From NCBI GenBank assembly GCA_963663245.1, contig OY760143.1, forward strand, positions 496,001 through 560,000: 64,000 bases of DNA, in the 5' to 3' direction. The position numbers and the translations under genes were made by a program. Origin of the DNA: JAFGVL01 sp963663245 (GTDB lineage: Bacteria; Bacteroidota; Bacteroidia; Bacteroidales; Paludibacteraceae). The notes beneath the pieces are model-generated. The model did no database searches. It saw only the letters and a list, made by a program, of their open reading frames with translations, and was not told the DNA's origin. This document shows, one piece after another, positions 50,960 to 60,365 of the stretch; the stretch's first letter is position 1; the number at the start of each line of letters is the position of its first letter.

Positions 50960-52540
50960 TTATTTGTCACTTAAATCTTTTCGTAACGTATAAAGATTCC
51001 ATTTCAAGAAGATTTTATTGTAATTTCCGTAAACTTTAATCCCATTTTCTTTAAGCTCTTGTTTTAGTGGATCTGACACTTCTCTCATACAAGTATAGTC
51101 TGGAGTTCTATTTATATTTTTTTTTATTCTCTCAGGAATGAAATTCCTTTTTACGATATTCTTAAATTGTTGCCATCTGATAGTGCTATTTGAAACTTTC
51201 ATTTCATTTGGATATAACACAGATAAAGGTTTAAAATATTTCTCTTCAAGAATTAAATCATACAGCTGTTTGTTTAATTTTAATTCGTAGGATATTCTCT
51301 TAAAGGTCTCTATAAGTTCATTATCCCAAAATATCAACCGAACTTCATATCCAAAGAAATCATAGATTCTAGCAGAATTATTAATGTATTTGGGTAAGTT
51401 CTCTAAGTAATCAAAATTGTCATAAATAGAATGTGGTTGATACTTAATTCCTGTGTTGTAGATTTTATTCACAAAAGATTTTATAGCATTCACAATATTT
51501 TCATCAGGCTTTGTGTCTCCTAAAGTAAAGTTATTATTAATCAATTTTTTTATTAATCCGTTCTTTGTCTCGTTATGGCTTATTCTTGCTTTTGAAAATT
51601 GGCTGCCAGCTAAAAAATCACCACTATGACCCGGAATGAAAATAGCATCCTTTTGCACTAAGTTATTCTTTATAAGATGTTGAATTCCAAAATATTCGTA
51701 CATCCAAAATGAACTAGAAAGATTGCCAGAAAACTTATAGTAGTTATTAAAATCCTCGCTTAGATGATACCCTCTTAATGTTTCCTTTGAGCTGTTGTCG
51801 ATGAAATAATAAGTAAAACCAAGTTCCTTTGCTACTTTCGACGATAGTATGTGCTCTGGATTACCTGGTTGACCAACATTATAACAAATAACATTCTTAT
51901 AGGCTCTTTTTTTGATTAAGCAAGCAATTAATCTTGAATCGTATCCACCGCTTAATGGCAAGACTAATTGTCTGTTGTTTGATGATTTTATAAGTCTGTC
52001 AATACTTTTTTCAAAGGCATCTTCAATCTTATTTTTAGCAAAATCATCTTTGATCTCTTTTCCCTCTTCTAGTAGGTAATCAGAATAGACGTTCTTTTTT
52101 AATATATTATTCTCTATTACATAAAAGGAAGAGGGGCATGCTTGGAATAAGTTAGTGATTAAAGACCTTTCTTCTAGTACATATGAGATTTGTTCATATT
52201 CATTAATAGATATAGGATTAAACTCGTACTTCTTTTCTCTTAATTTATATGGTTTGTCAGATATCGTTGTTTTATTTTTATCCTGCGTGTAGAAAAGAGG
52301 AAAAATTCTAGTTCTGTCAATCGCGAAAGCATTAAAATTTGGTTTGTGTATTATAACAGAGAAGATGCCATTTGCTGCTTTTAATTTTGAATTAAACTCC
52401 TTTGAATTACTTACTGATTGAAAGTAATCTAATAACTCCCTGCCATAAAATAAATTGTTATTATCATCAAAGCAATAGCCTATTGCGGAGATGAAAGAGT
52501 TTTCATTCCAATTAACATTCTCTAGTAAGCATTCTATCAT
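50960..52540 (-). CDS. Asparagine-synthase-like protein lacking the nucleophile Cys
   Basis: A 526-residue protein. The C-terminal part has the PP-loop LPLSGGYDSRLIACL, so it activates a carboxylate with ATP. The N-terminal half resembles a glutaminase domain, but it begins MIECLLENVN with no Cys at position 2, so it probably cannot use glutamine in the normal way. In glycan clusters such proteins are thought to amidate or aminate sugar acids. It is coupled to the glycosyltransferase gene by an ATGA overlap. Confidence 0.8.
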   Translation of the reverse strand: MIECLLENVNWNENSFISAIGYCFDDNNNLFYGRELLDYFQSVSNSKEFNSKLKAANGIFSVIIHKPNFNAFAIDRTRIFPLFYTQDKNKTTISDKPYKLREKKYEFNPISINEYEQISYVLEERSLITNLFQACPSSFYVIENNILKKNVYSDYLLEEGKEIKDDFAKNKIEDAFEKSIDRLIKSSNNRQLVLPLSGGYDSRLIACLIKKRAYKNVICYNVGQPGNPEHILSSKVAKELGFTYYFIDNSSKETLRGYHLSEDFNNYYKFSGNLSSSFWMYEYFGIQHLIKNNLVQKDAIFIPGHSGDFLAGSQFSKARISHNETKNGLIKKLINNNFTLGDTKPDENIVNAIKSFVNKIYNTGIKYQPHSIYDNFDYLENLPKYINNSARIYDFFGYEVRLIFWDNELIETFKRISYELKLNKQLYDLILEEKYFKPLSVLYPNEMKVSNSTIRWQQFKNIVKRNFIPERIKKNINRTPDYTCMREVSDPLKQELKENGIKVYGNYNKIFLKWNLYTLRKDLSDK

Positions 52541-53691
52541 TTATTGAGAATAGATTTGTAGGTGTTAATTATTTTCTGAGCAACTACTTTTTTGCTACAA
52601 ATTGATTTTGCAAAATCTCTAATTTCTTCAGCTTTAAAAGAGCTGTATTTTTCACGCCCTAATTTCATGGCATCTGCTAGGTCTTTAATAGAATTTTTTT
52701 TGCATTGAATTGCTGCTTTTTGATTAGCAACTTCTTTAGGAACAACTTCTGTGCATACACAAGGGAGACCACAAGACATAGCTTCTAGTATGGCAACTGG
52801 CTGAGCTTCAATCCTACTAGAGAGAACAAAAATATGACTCTTATTTAAGAAGTTTAAAACTCCGGCTTTATCTTGAAGACCTAGTAGTTGAACATTCTCT
52901 TTATGATTTAGTTTGTTGTGTATTTCTTGAAATTTAGAAGAATTAAAATTTTCTCCTAGTATTAGGAGTGATGAGTTAGGATAATCTTCACAATGCTTAT
53001 CAAAGGCAGGTAGCAGTATATCATATCCTTTTGCATAATCAAAGGAGTTAGCATTTATGAAGGAGAAATTTTCATATTTCTCTGAGTTAGTATTTTTGAA
53101 AAAATCAGTATCTACAATATTTGAGATGGTTTCTATATTTAAGTTGCCATATTCCTTGATTTTTTTCTGTAATTGATCAGAGACGGTAATTATCTTATTT
53201 GCCTCTAAGAAGGCTTTTGATAAATAAGGCTGGTAATATTTCTGAAATAGCCCCTTTGTACTTTCTGAATTCTCAGAGAACCTTCCTCGGTGTTCTGTAA
53301 TTACATAAGGAATTTTATATTTTTCTTTTATTAATGCAGCAACATAACCTCCCCACATACTACTATGAGCATGGATTAAGTCAGGATGACCTTCTTTTTT
53401 GATATAGTTTTCATAAAGGCGCAAGGTTTTTCTAATCCATTTTTTTGTATTTAATGAATCTAAAAAAGGATATCTCCAAGAAAAATATCGATAGCTAGTT
53501 AAACCGTTCTCTTCAGTGAAAAAAGCTTTTAGAGGATATTGTAACAATTTGAAATTATATTTCTTCCAAGGCAATACAACATTGGCAAGAATATGAACAT
53601 CTATACCTGCTTCTTGTAAAGCAATGCTTTGATGTAAGCAAAATTGTCCACCTTCGGGTAAATACCATGATGGTAGTTCTAATATTCTCAT
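52537..53691 (-). CDS. GT4-family glycosyltransferase
   Basis: A 384-residue GT-B enzyme. It opens MRILELPSWYLPEGGQF and has the HAHSSMWGG segment in the N-terminal domain and the nucleotide-sugar ExxxxxxxE motif in EAQPVAILEAMSCGLP. It moves a sugar onto a lipid-linked glycan; donor unknown. I chose the ATG at 53691 because it overlaps the flippase stop as ATGA. A start 33 bases earlier exists but would overlap the flippase gene by 37 bases. Confidence 0.88.
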   Translation of the reverse strand: MRILELPSWYLPEGGQFCLHQSIALQEAGIDVHILANVVLPWKKYNFKLLQYPLKAFFTEENGLTSYRYFSWRYPFLDSLNTKKWIRKTLRLYENYIKKEGHPDLIHAHSSMWGGYVAALIKEKYKIPYVITEHRGRFSENSESTKGLFQKYYQPYLSKAFLEANKIITVSDQLQKKIKEYGNLNIETISNIVDTDFFKNTNSEKYENFSFINANSFDYAKGYDILLPAFDKHCEDYPNSSLLILGENFNSSKFQEIHNKLNHKENVQLLGLQDKAGVLNFLNKSHIFVLSSRIEAQPVAILEAMSCGLPCVCTEVVPKEVANQKAAIQCKKNSIKDLADAMKLGREKYSSFKAEEIRDFAKSICSKKVVAQKIINTYKSILNK

Positions 53692-54959
53692 ATGGAATCG
53701 TTTTTTGCTAGGTAAAGAAACCAAATTAATAAGCCACTAACAAATAATGTGTTTACAATTGAAAAAAGCAAAATGGCTAGTTTTATATCTTGTTGCCAAA
53801 CACCAATAAAAAGAATACTTATTCTGCAGGTTGCATATATAATTTCAATAATCATGGCTTTCTTTTGTTTGCCAACAACAGCAGGCATATAACTTAAAGA
53901 AGAGGCCATTAAAACGGCTAAAAACCAAGGAAGCATTAATTGAATGTATTCCCCTGCTTTTATCCATTCTTCACCAAATAACCATTTTACTGTAGGAGGG
54001 AGAAATAAATAGGCAATTATAAATGTTGGGACTGCTATTAATAAAGTTTTTCTGCAGAATGCTAACAAAATAGGGAAGCTATTTATCTCTTCTACCTTGT
54101 TTTGAGAGGTTTTCTGAAATAGTATCTGGTTAATAGATCCTGTTATTATTGTAATCGGCTTAAGTCCTATTGTTATTGCAAGGGCAAAAATACCTACTTC
54201 AGCCATATTGAAATATGCCGCCAGTATTAAAATGGGCATGCTACCAGCAAGGGTATTTACAAAAGAGTGAGGTAAGGTGTATTTTGGAAAATCAGCCTGA
54301 CGTTTCGCCACCTGAAGCATACGTAGTTTTTCAAATCGAAAAAGTTTCTCAAAGTTATTTTTTTTAATAAATACAGATAGAACACCAACAAACTGTCCAA
54401 TAATACTAGCTGCAATTAATCCCCATTGAGTAAGGCCTAAGCTGCCTAAGCCTACTTTTAAACCACTATTTATTGTACTCTGAACAATATTGTATCTTGC
54501 GCTTAATGCAAAGCGCTTATTTCGATTAAACCAATATGTTAGAACAAAGCCTAAGCTCGATAGAAATATTAATAAAGGGATGAAGTTCATAAATAACGAG
54601 ATGCTTTGAAGTTTAAAACTCTCGATTAACCAAGGTTTAAATAAGCGTATTAGTATTAATACTAATACGCCTAGGCTTAGGTTAATAAAAAAAGTGATGT
54701 CAAAAGCGGCTGCAGCATCATCCTTTTTTCTTTCTGTCATAATTGCCAATTCATACTTGCCTGAAGCTAGTATTGTTCCAATGCCTACAATAGAAAGAAA
54801 TAAACTTAACACGCCTAAGTCTTCAGGAGTATATTGTCTCGTTATAATTGGATAAATGATTAATGCAATTGCTTGACTTATAGTGCTAGCCGAAAGTAAG
54901 GTAAAACCGTTTTTTACCAAGTCTGATTGAAAAGTTGAACGTAGTCTTTGAAACATCAT
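53688..54959 (-). CDS. Wzx-type oligosaccharide flippase
   Basis: A 423-residue membrane protein with about 12 hydrophobic segments, of the polysaccharide-biosynthesis/MATE-like flippase family (opening FTLLSASTISQAIALIIYPI). It flips lipid-linked oligosaccharide across the inner membrane. It lies 14 bases after argH and overlaps the glycosyltransferase gene, so this part of the glycan cluster may be read through from the pyrE-argH operon. Confidence 0.85.
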   Translation of the reverse strand: MMFQRLRSTFQSDLVKNGFTLLSASTISQAIALIIYPIITRQYTPEDLGVLSLFLSIVGIGTILASGKYELAIMTERKKDDAAAAFDITFFINLSLGVLVLILIRLFKPWLIESFKLQSISLFMNFIPLLIFLSSLGFVLTYWFNRNKRFALSARYNIVQSTINSGLKVGLGSLGLTQWGLIAASIIGQFVGVLSVFIKKNNFEKLFRFEKLRMLQVAKRQADFPKYTLPHSFVNTLAGSMPILILAAYFNMAEVGIFALAITIGLKPITIITGSINQILFQKTSQNKVEEINSFPILLAFCRKTLLIAVPTFIIAYLFLPPTVKWLFGEEWIKAGEYIQLMLPWFLAVLMASSLSYMPAVVGKQKKAMIIEIIYATCRISILFIGVWQQDIKLAILLFSIVNTLFVSGLLIWFLYLAKNDSI

Positions 54960-54973
54960 TGCTTGGTGTTTCT

Positions 54974-56317
54974 TTATTTTTCGTTTACCAATTTTTCCTC
55001 AGCACCAAATGCTTTTTCAAAAGAAAACTCAGATAGAATACCATTCATGTGGGTAGTGATTTCTTTATTACAAAGATTACCAATACTTCCTTCATGCGTG
55101 TGTTTAATGTTCTTGTTAGGTGTAAAGTTGCCTGCTTCAATAGCTTGCCCTACTTGTTTGTAGGCATCACGAAATGGGACACCTTCTAAGGTTAAACGAT
55201 TAACTTCCTCAACACTAAAAATGAGGTCGTATTTTGAATCGCTTAGAATTTGTTCGTTGATTCTCACATCTTTCATCATTTGAGTTGTCATGTCAATACA
55301 AGCCAAAAGTTCATCGAAAGCGGGGATAAAAATTTCTTTTACTAACTGTAAATCACGAAAATATCCTGAAGGTAAGTTGTTCGTAATTAAAAGAATGTCA
55401 TTTGGTAAACCTTGAATTTTGTTGCATTTAGCACGTGTAAGTTCAAAAACGTCAGGGTTTTTCTTGTGCGGCATTATACTCGAACCAGTTGTGTATTGAT
55501 CAGCTAATTGAATAAAGCCAAAGTTTTGACTAGAGAATAAACAAGAGTCGTAAGCTAGTTTTGAAATAGTGCCAGCTAAAGAAGCTAAAGCATAAGAAAT
55601 AGAGCGTTCCATTTTCCCACGTCCCATTTGTGCATAAACAACATTGTAGTTTAAACCATCAAAGCCTAATAAATCGGTAGTCAGTTGGCGGTTTAAAGGA
55701 AATGATGAACCGTAACCAGCAGCAGAACCTAAAGGGTTTCGGTTGCATACTTTCCAAGCAGCGAGTATTTGTTGTAGATCATCAGTCAAACTTTCGGCAT
55801 AAGCCCCAAACCATAATCCAAACGATGAAGGCATGGCTACTTGTAAATGGGTATAGCCTGGGAGTAAGGTGTTCTTATATTTTTCGCTTTGAGCTGTTAG
55901 TGTAGTGAATAGCTTTTCTGTAGCATCTACTATATCAGCAATACGAGAACGAGTATATAATTTTAAATCTAATAGAACTTGGTCGTTTCGTGAGCGTCCA
56001 CTATGAATTTTTTTTCCAGCATCTCCTACTTTTCGAGTAAGCATTAACTCAACTTGAGAGTGTACATCTTCTACACCTTCTTCAATTATAAATTCACCTT
56101 TTTCGGCAATAGAATAAATGTTACGTAATTCGGTAAGTAATAACTCAAGATCTTCTTTAGTTATCAAGCCTACCGTTTCAAGCATGGTAATATGAGCCAT
56201 TGAGCCAAGCACATCAGCCTTAGCCAAAAAAACATCCATTTCTTGGTCTTTTCCAACAGTGAATTTTTCAATATCAGTATTCACTGGATTTCCTTTATCC
56301 CAAAGTTTCTGTGCCAT
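54974..56317 (-). CDS. argH: Argininosuccinate lyase
   Basis: A 447-residue ArgH, which splits argininosuccinate to arginine and fumarate in arginine biosynthesis. The superfamily signature GSSIMPHKKNPD is intact, and SGRSRNDQV is present. It lies between a small START-like gene and the flippase. No other arginine-pathway gene is in the window. Confidence 0.95.
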   Translation of the reverse strand: MAQKLWDKGNPVNTDIEKFTVGKDQEMDVFLAKADVLGSMAHITMLETVGLITKEDLELLLTELRNIYSIAEKGEFIIEEGVEDVHSQVELMLTRKVGDAGKKIHSGRSRNDQVLLDLKLYTRSRIADIVDATEKLFTTLTAQSEKYKNTLLPGYTHLQVAMPSSFGLWFGAYAESLTDDLQQILAAWKVCNRNPLGSAAGYGSSFPLNRQLTTDLLGFDGLNYNVVYAQMGRGKMERSISYALASLAGTISKLAYDSCLFSSQNFGFIQLADQYTTGSSIMPHKKNPDVFELTRAKCNKIQGLPNDILLITNNLPSGYFRDLQLVKEIFIPAFDELLACIDMTTQMMKDVRINEQILSDSKYDLIFSVEEVNRLTLEGVPFRDAYKQVGQAIEAGNFTPNKNIKHTHEGSIGNLCNKEITTHMNGILSEFSFEKAFGAEEKLVNEK

Positions 56318-56332
56318 TATTATAGTGCTTAA

Positions 56333-56746
56333 TTAATAGTCAATTTTTGACAAGCCTTCAGCCATTTTATCTACTACGTTTTGTAGTTTATTTCCAAGCA
56401 TCACTTTAATCATAGCTGGTATTTCAGCTTTAAGTGTAATCTTCAGTTTAGTTGTTGTGTCAGAATCTGGTACAAGCTGTATCCAAAGGTTAAATTCTAT
56501 TGGAGAATTATCGGCAGTGAATTTAATTGTTTTAAATGCTTCTCTTTCAATAATGCATAGACCAATTTTCCCAACAGGATTTATGTTCAGATGTATGCAA
56601 TCTTCTTCGCATTTCACATCTGTGATTTTTGCATCTGCAGGAATCTTACCAATAAAACTTTCTAAGTTTCTAAGGTCTGTTAGTTTTGTAAAAACCATCT
56701 CATTGTTAGCAGAGATGGTTTTTATATCACTTTCGTATGTTGTCAT
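56333..56746 (-). CDS. SRPBCC/START-like ligand-binding protein
   Basis: A 137-residue small protein with the helix-grip pattern of the SRPBCC superfamily (opening TTYESDIKTISANNEMVFTK; LWIQLVPD strand; C-terminal helix LGNKLQNVVDKMAEGL). Probably binds a hydrophobic ligand; ligand unknown. It starts one base after pyrE ends and is 15 bases before argH. Confidence 0.75.
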   Translation of the reverse strand: MTTYESDIKTISANNEMVFTKLTDLRNLESFIGKIPADAKITDVKCEEDCIHLNINPVGKIGLCIIEREAFKTIKFTADNSPIEFNLWIQLVPDSDTTTKLKITLKAEIPAMIKVMLGNKLQNVVDKMAEGLSKIDY

Positions 56747-56747
56747 A

Positions 56748-57380
56748 TTAATCTACATTCCAGGTTGAAGGAGATTTTCTCCATTCTTGTAAAGTTTTAA
56801 TTTCTTTTTCAGAGATATAGCTAGTTTCTAAGGCTACATTTAATAGAATATTATAATCACATAAGGTAGTTAATTCTACTTTGTTTTTATTGAATTCTTC
56901 TGCTGCAATTGGGAAATCATAAGTAAAAATGGCAACCATTCCTAAAACTTCGTTTCCGTTTTCTCTAATTGCATCAACAGCTTTTAAACTGCTTCCACCA
57001 GTTGATATTAAATCTTCAATAACGACTACTTTTTGAGATTTCTTCAAATCACCTTCAATAAGGTTTCCCATGCCATGTCCTTTAGCACTAGCTCTTACAT
57101 AGATAAATGGTAACCCTAATTCTTCAGCAACTAAAGCTCCTTGTGCAATAGCTCCTGTAGCAACACCAGCAATTACTTCTGTTTCTGGATATTGCTCTGT
57201 AATCATTTTTGCAAATTCATGCTTAATGTAAGTACGAACTTCTGGGTAAGATAAAGTTTTTCTGTTGTCGCAATAAATTGGTGATTTCCAACCTGATGCC
57301 CATGTGAATGGTTCAGTTGGTTGTAGTTTTATTGCTTTTATTTTTAGTAGTTTTTCTCCAACGGTATTGTTCTGTTTCAT
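56748..57380 (-). CDS. pyrE: Orotate phosphoribosyltransferase
   Basis: A 210-residue PyrE. It makes orotidine 5'-phosphate from orotate and PRPP in pyrimidine synthesis. The PRPP-binding motif VVVIEDLISTGGSSLKAV is intact. It leads a run of six tightly packed minus-strand genes down to 50960. Confidence 0.95.
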   Translation of the reverse strand: MKQNNTVGEKLLKIKAIKLQPTEPFTWASGWKSPIYCDNRKTLSYPEVRTYIKHEFAKMITEQYPETEVIAGVATGAIAQGALVAEELGLPFIYVRASAKGHGMGNLIEGDLKKSQKVVVIEDLISTGGSSLKAVDAIRENGNEVLGMVAIFTYDFPIAAEEFNKNKVELTTLCDYNILLNVALETSYISEKEIKTLQEWRKSPSTWNVD

Positions 57381-57412
57381 CGTTATCTTTTAGGTGATTT
57401 TATAGTTTGAGA

Positions 57413-57420
57413 CAAAAGTA
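57413..57420 (-). promoter_or_regulatory. -7 element TACTTTTG for pyrE
   Basis: A perfect TAnnTTTG match on the minus strand, 32 bases before the start. Confidence 0.5.
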
Positions 57421-57463
57421 AATAAATGATATCTATTTAAAAATTTTATATTTAAAATAAGTT

Positions 57464-58666
57464 TTAAAATCCAGCCATCAATAATCCAATATCATTAGAT
57501 GGTAAATTAAAGTGACTTCCTATAAGTCTGTTTACTAGAATGCCGTTGTATAAATAAACGCCATTTCTAAATCCAGAATCCTCACTGGCTGTTTGACGAA
57601 CATTTCCTGCAGCCGCAATCTTTAAGGCCATGGGTGCAAAAATATTACTTAATGCCATAGAAGCAGTACGACCAACCCTAGAAGATACATTCGGCACACA
57701 ATAGTGAATAACTCCACATCGTTCGTATACTGGGTTGTTTATTGTTCTACATTCAGAAGTCTCGAAACAACCTCCTTGATCTACGCTTAAGTCAATAACA
57801 ACAGCTCCTTTTTTCATAGTGCGTACTAAATCTTCAGAGACCATAAATCTTTCTGAACCATTGATGTATCTTAATGTGCCAATTACGGCATCAGCAGATG
57901 CTAATGCTTTAAAAAGAACGCGAGGATGAATTACTGAGGTGAAAACGTGCTGTCCTAATTGTTGTTGTAGCTTGCGTAATTTGTTTATGTCGTGGTCAAA
58001 TATTTTTACCTGAGCACCTAAAGCTAGTGCTGTTCTGGCAGCAGCAGAGCCTGCTATTCCTGCACCAAGTATCATTACTTCTGTTGCCGAAACACCAGCG
58101 ATACCACCTAACAATAATCCTTTTCCTCCATTTTCATTCGACATATATTGTGCAGCGATAGAGATGGCTGTTGAGCCTTCAATCTCAGATATTGAGCTCA
58201 TTACAGGAAAGTTGCGTTGGTGGTCTTTTATTAATTCGTATGATACAGCCATTATTTTTTTCTTCATCATGAGCTTAATGCTATCTTTTGATAATAAGCT
58301 TAATTGAAGCAGAGAGAAAATAGCTGCTTTATCATTCATTAATGCTACTTCTTCTGGAGTAGGAGGAGCGATTTTAAAAATGATGTCAGCTGAGAATGCA
58401 TCTTCGGCAGTTTCTACAATGGTTGCTCCAGATTCGGTATAACGTAAATCTGTATAATTCATGCCTAAACCGGCACCTGTTTCTAATAATACCTCATGAC
58501 CTTCTTCTACTAAGATTGCTACAGCTTCTGGAGTTAAAGGTAGGCGTGTTTCTATTGCTTGATTTTCTTTAGGTATACCAAAAACGAGTCGTTGATTATT
58601 CTTTATTTCATGCAACAAGCACTCTTCTGGTTGTAAATTTCCTTTGTCTGGGAAGATTGATTCCAT
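57464..58666 (-). CDS. ald: Alanine dehydrogenase
   Basis: A 400-residue member of the alanine dehydrogenase/PNT family. It interconverts alanine and pyruvate with NAD. The N-terminal substrate region has FGIPKENQAIETRLPLTP and ETGAGLGMNYTD; the NAD-binding glycine motif is in ILGAGIAGSAAARTAL. It is longer than the usual 370 or so residues, with about 25 extra at the N-terminus. It follows aroK by 6 bases. Confidence 0.87.
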   Translation of the reverse strand: MESIFPDKGNLQPEECLLHEIKNNQRLVFGIPKENQAIETRLPLTPEAVAILVEEGHEVLLETGAGLGMNYTDLRYTESGATIVETAEDAFSADIIFKIAPPTPEEVALMNDKAAIFSLLQLSLLSKDSIKLMMKKKIMAVSYELIKDHQRNFPVMSSISEIEGSTAISIAAQYMSNENGGKGLLLGGIAGVSATEVMILGAGIAGSAAARTALALGAQVKIFDHDINKLRKLQQQLGQHVFTSVIHPRVLFKALASADAVIGTLRYINGSERFMVSEDLVRTMKKGAVVIDLSVDQGGCFETSECRTINNPVYERCGVIHYCVPNVSSRVGRTASMALSNIFAPMALKIAAAGNVRQTASEDSGFRNGVYLYNGILVNRLIGSHFNLPSNDIGLLMAGF

Positions 58667-58672
58667 AGCAAT

Positions 58673-59200
58673 TTAGTTTTGTGCCGGTTGTTTAAGTTGG
58701 CTGATTATCAGATTGCAAGTTTTTTCTGGACTATCATCGTCATTATCTATTGTCAATGAAGCCTGAGAATAAAATTTTTCTCTATGAGTAAGCGTTTCCT
58801 TGATGAAGTCAAGTAATTCACTATCTGTTTTATCTTTAATAAGAGGACGGAATGTTTTCGCTTTATTAAGTCGATTGCTTAGAGCTTCGTTAGAAAGTTT
58901 TAGATAAAGGCTTAAACCATTTTCATTCATTATTTCCATATTGTTATAAAAACATGGAGTGCCTCCACCTGTAGAAATAACTACACCTTCTAGTTGAGAA
59001 ACTTCTAATAGCATTTTATGTTCAATATCTCTGAACGTATCTTCACCAGATTCAGCGAAAATATCAGCTATTTTTTTACAGTTTCTGTTCTCAATATAAT
59101 GGTCTAAATCAATAAAGGAAAAGCCAAGTTTTTCTGCCATTATTTTTCCAATGGTTGTTTTCCCGGACCCCATAAATCCAATAAGAAATAATCGTTTCAT
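58673..59200 (-). CDS. aroK: Shikimate kinase
   Basis: A 175-residue kinase of normal length. It phosphorylates shikimate in aromatic amino-acid synthesis. The P-loop is GFMGSGKTT, a DLDHYIE segment binds shikimate, and the GGGTPCF loop follows. I use the ATG at 59200; the frame continues 36 bases upstream with residues unlike the family, and the P-loop must lie near the start. It opens an operon with ald. Confidence 0.95.
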   Translation of the reverse strand: MKRLFLIGFMGSGKTTIGKIMAEKLGFSFIDLDHYIENRNCKKIADIFAESGEDTFRDIEHKMLLEVSQLEGVVISTGGGTPCFYNNMEIMNENGLSLYLKLSNEALSNRLNKAKTFRPLIKDKTDSELLDFIKETLTHREKFYSQASLTIDNDDDSPEKTCNLIISQLKQPAQN

Positions 59201-59224
59201 GTAATAATTTTTTATGCAACTCAA

Positions 59225-59232
59225 CAAAGGTA
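59225..59232 (-). promoter_or_regulatory. -7 element TACCTTTG for aroK-ald
   Basis: A perfect TAnnTTTG match on the minus strand, 24 bases before the aroK start. Confidence 0.5.
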
Positions 59233-59354
59233 ACATTTATGAACTAAAAAAGGAATACTCAGGACATGCAAATAGTATGTTGTTTGAAATAAAACAGCTT
59301 GTTTTATGTGAAAAATATAAATAATCAAGATCCTAGTTGATCTATTATTTTGTC

Positions 59355-59362
59355 TATATTTG
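59355..59362 (+). promoter_or_regulatory. -7 element TATATTTG for the HHH gene
   Basis: A perfect TAnnTTTG match 20 bases before the ATG at 59383. A TTG lies 15 bases upstream of it. Confidence 0.45.
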
Positions 59363-59382
59363 CATACTAAGAAGTATTGTTT

Positions 59383-60273
59383 ATGTCGTGGAAAGATTCA
59401 TTTTATTTTACGAGTAGTCAAAGAAGGGCTTTGTTTCTGCTTTCAGTTATTAGTGTTTTGCTGTTTGTTTGCAATTTATTACTACCTACATTTCTTATTC
59501 ATAGGAATGAAAAGGAAGTTGTTGATAGTGTTTTTCTAGCAAAAATTTGTTCTTTTAAAAACACTTTGAATGAACAAACTTACCATGGTAAAACGAGGAA
59601 TAATTCTTCAAGCAAGCAAATGAACCCCTTTAGGTTTAACCCAAACACATTGGACTCTACTGGATTTTTACGTTTAGGATTATCTCATTTTACTGTTAGG
59701 AATATTCTTAAGTATCGCTCAAAAGGAGGTCGGTTTAAGTATGTGAATGATTTTTTAAAGGTGTATGGTATTTCTGGTGAAGAGTTTGAGGTTTTAAGTC
59801 CCTTTATTGAAATACCAACTATAAAGAAAATGAAAGAGGAAGTAGCAGTTGTAATAAAAAAAGAAAGCCCTGTTATTCTTAATCTGAATATCGCAGATAC
59901 TGCTCAATTAAAGACGTTGAAAGGTATTGGGTCTAGTTTTGCTAAAAGAATTGTTGCTTATAGAAAAAAGTTAGGAGGATTTTATAGTAAACACCAACTT
60001 AAGGAAGTGTGGGGTCTGTCAACAGAGACATATTTGCAGATATCTCCATATTTAATTGTTAGTAGTGAGTTCATTATAAAAATTCAAGTAAATCAATCTA
60101 GCTTAGAGAAATTAAGGAGTCACCCGTATATAAATTTTTATCAAGCAAGGGCTATATATGAATATAGGAAGGATGAAGGGAAGATAAAATCTTTAGAAGA
60201 AGCTAAATTGATTGAAGATGAAAATCTTACTGAAGAATTCTGGGAAAAAGTTGTTGCTTATTTGGAGTTTTGA
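59383..60273 (+). CDS. Helix-hairpin-helix (ComEA-like) membrane-anchored protein
   Basis: A 296-residue protein. An N-terminal membrane anchor (about 12-35) is followed by helix-hairpin-helix units: one around DSTGFLRLGLSHFTVRNIL (about 90-150) and a ComEA-type one around LKTLKGIGSSFAKRIVAY (about 175-230). It may bind DNA non-specifically outside the cytoplasmic membrane, as ComEA does in uptake. The ATG at 59383 is preferred to a TTG two codons earlier. Confidence 0.8.
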   Translation: MSWKDSFYFTSSQRRALFLLSVISVLLFVCNLLLPTFLIHRNEKEVVDSVFLAKICSFKNTLNEQTYHGKTRNNSSSKQMNPFRFNPNTLDSTGFLRLGLSHFTVRNILKYRSKGGRFKYVNDFLKVYGISGEEFEVLSPFIEIPTIKKMKEEVAVVIKKESPVILNLNIADTAQLKTLKGIGSSFAKRIVAYRKKLGGFYSKHQLKEVWGLSTETYLQISPYLIVSSEFIIKIQVNQSSLEKLRSHPYINFYQARAIYEYRKDEGKIKSLEEAKLIEDENLTEEFWEKVVAYLEF

Positions 60274-60315
60274 TGCATCAGCTCAACTAGTTAGTGAACA
60301 TTCAATCTTTTTTCG

Positions 60316-60323
60316 TACATTTG
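60316..60323 (+). promoter_or_regulatory. -7 element TACATTTG for pnp
   Basis: A perfect TAnnTTTG match 42 bases before the pnp start. Confidence 0.5.
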
Positions 60324-60365
60324 CGCCGAATTAAAACAGTTATAAATTAAAAAACTATTCAAAAG

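Noticed and set aside
59377..59382. TTG start two codons before the ATG of the HHH protein
   Set aside because: An ATG follows immediately and fits the promoter spacing, so the TTG is not needed.
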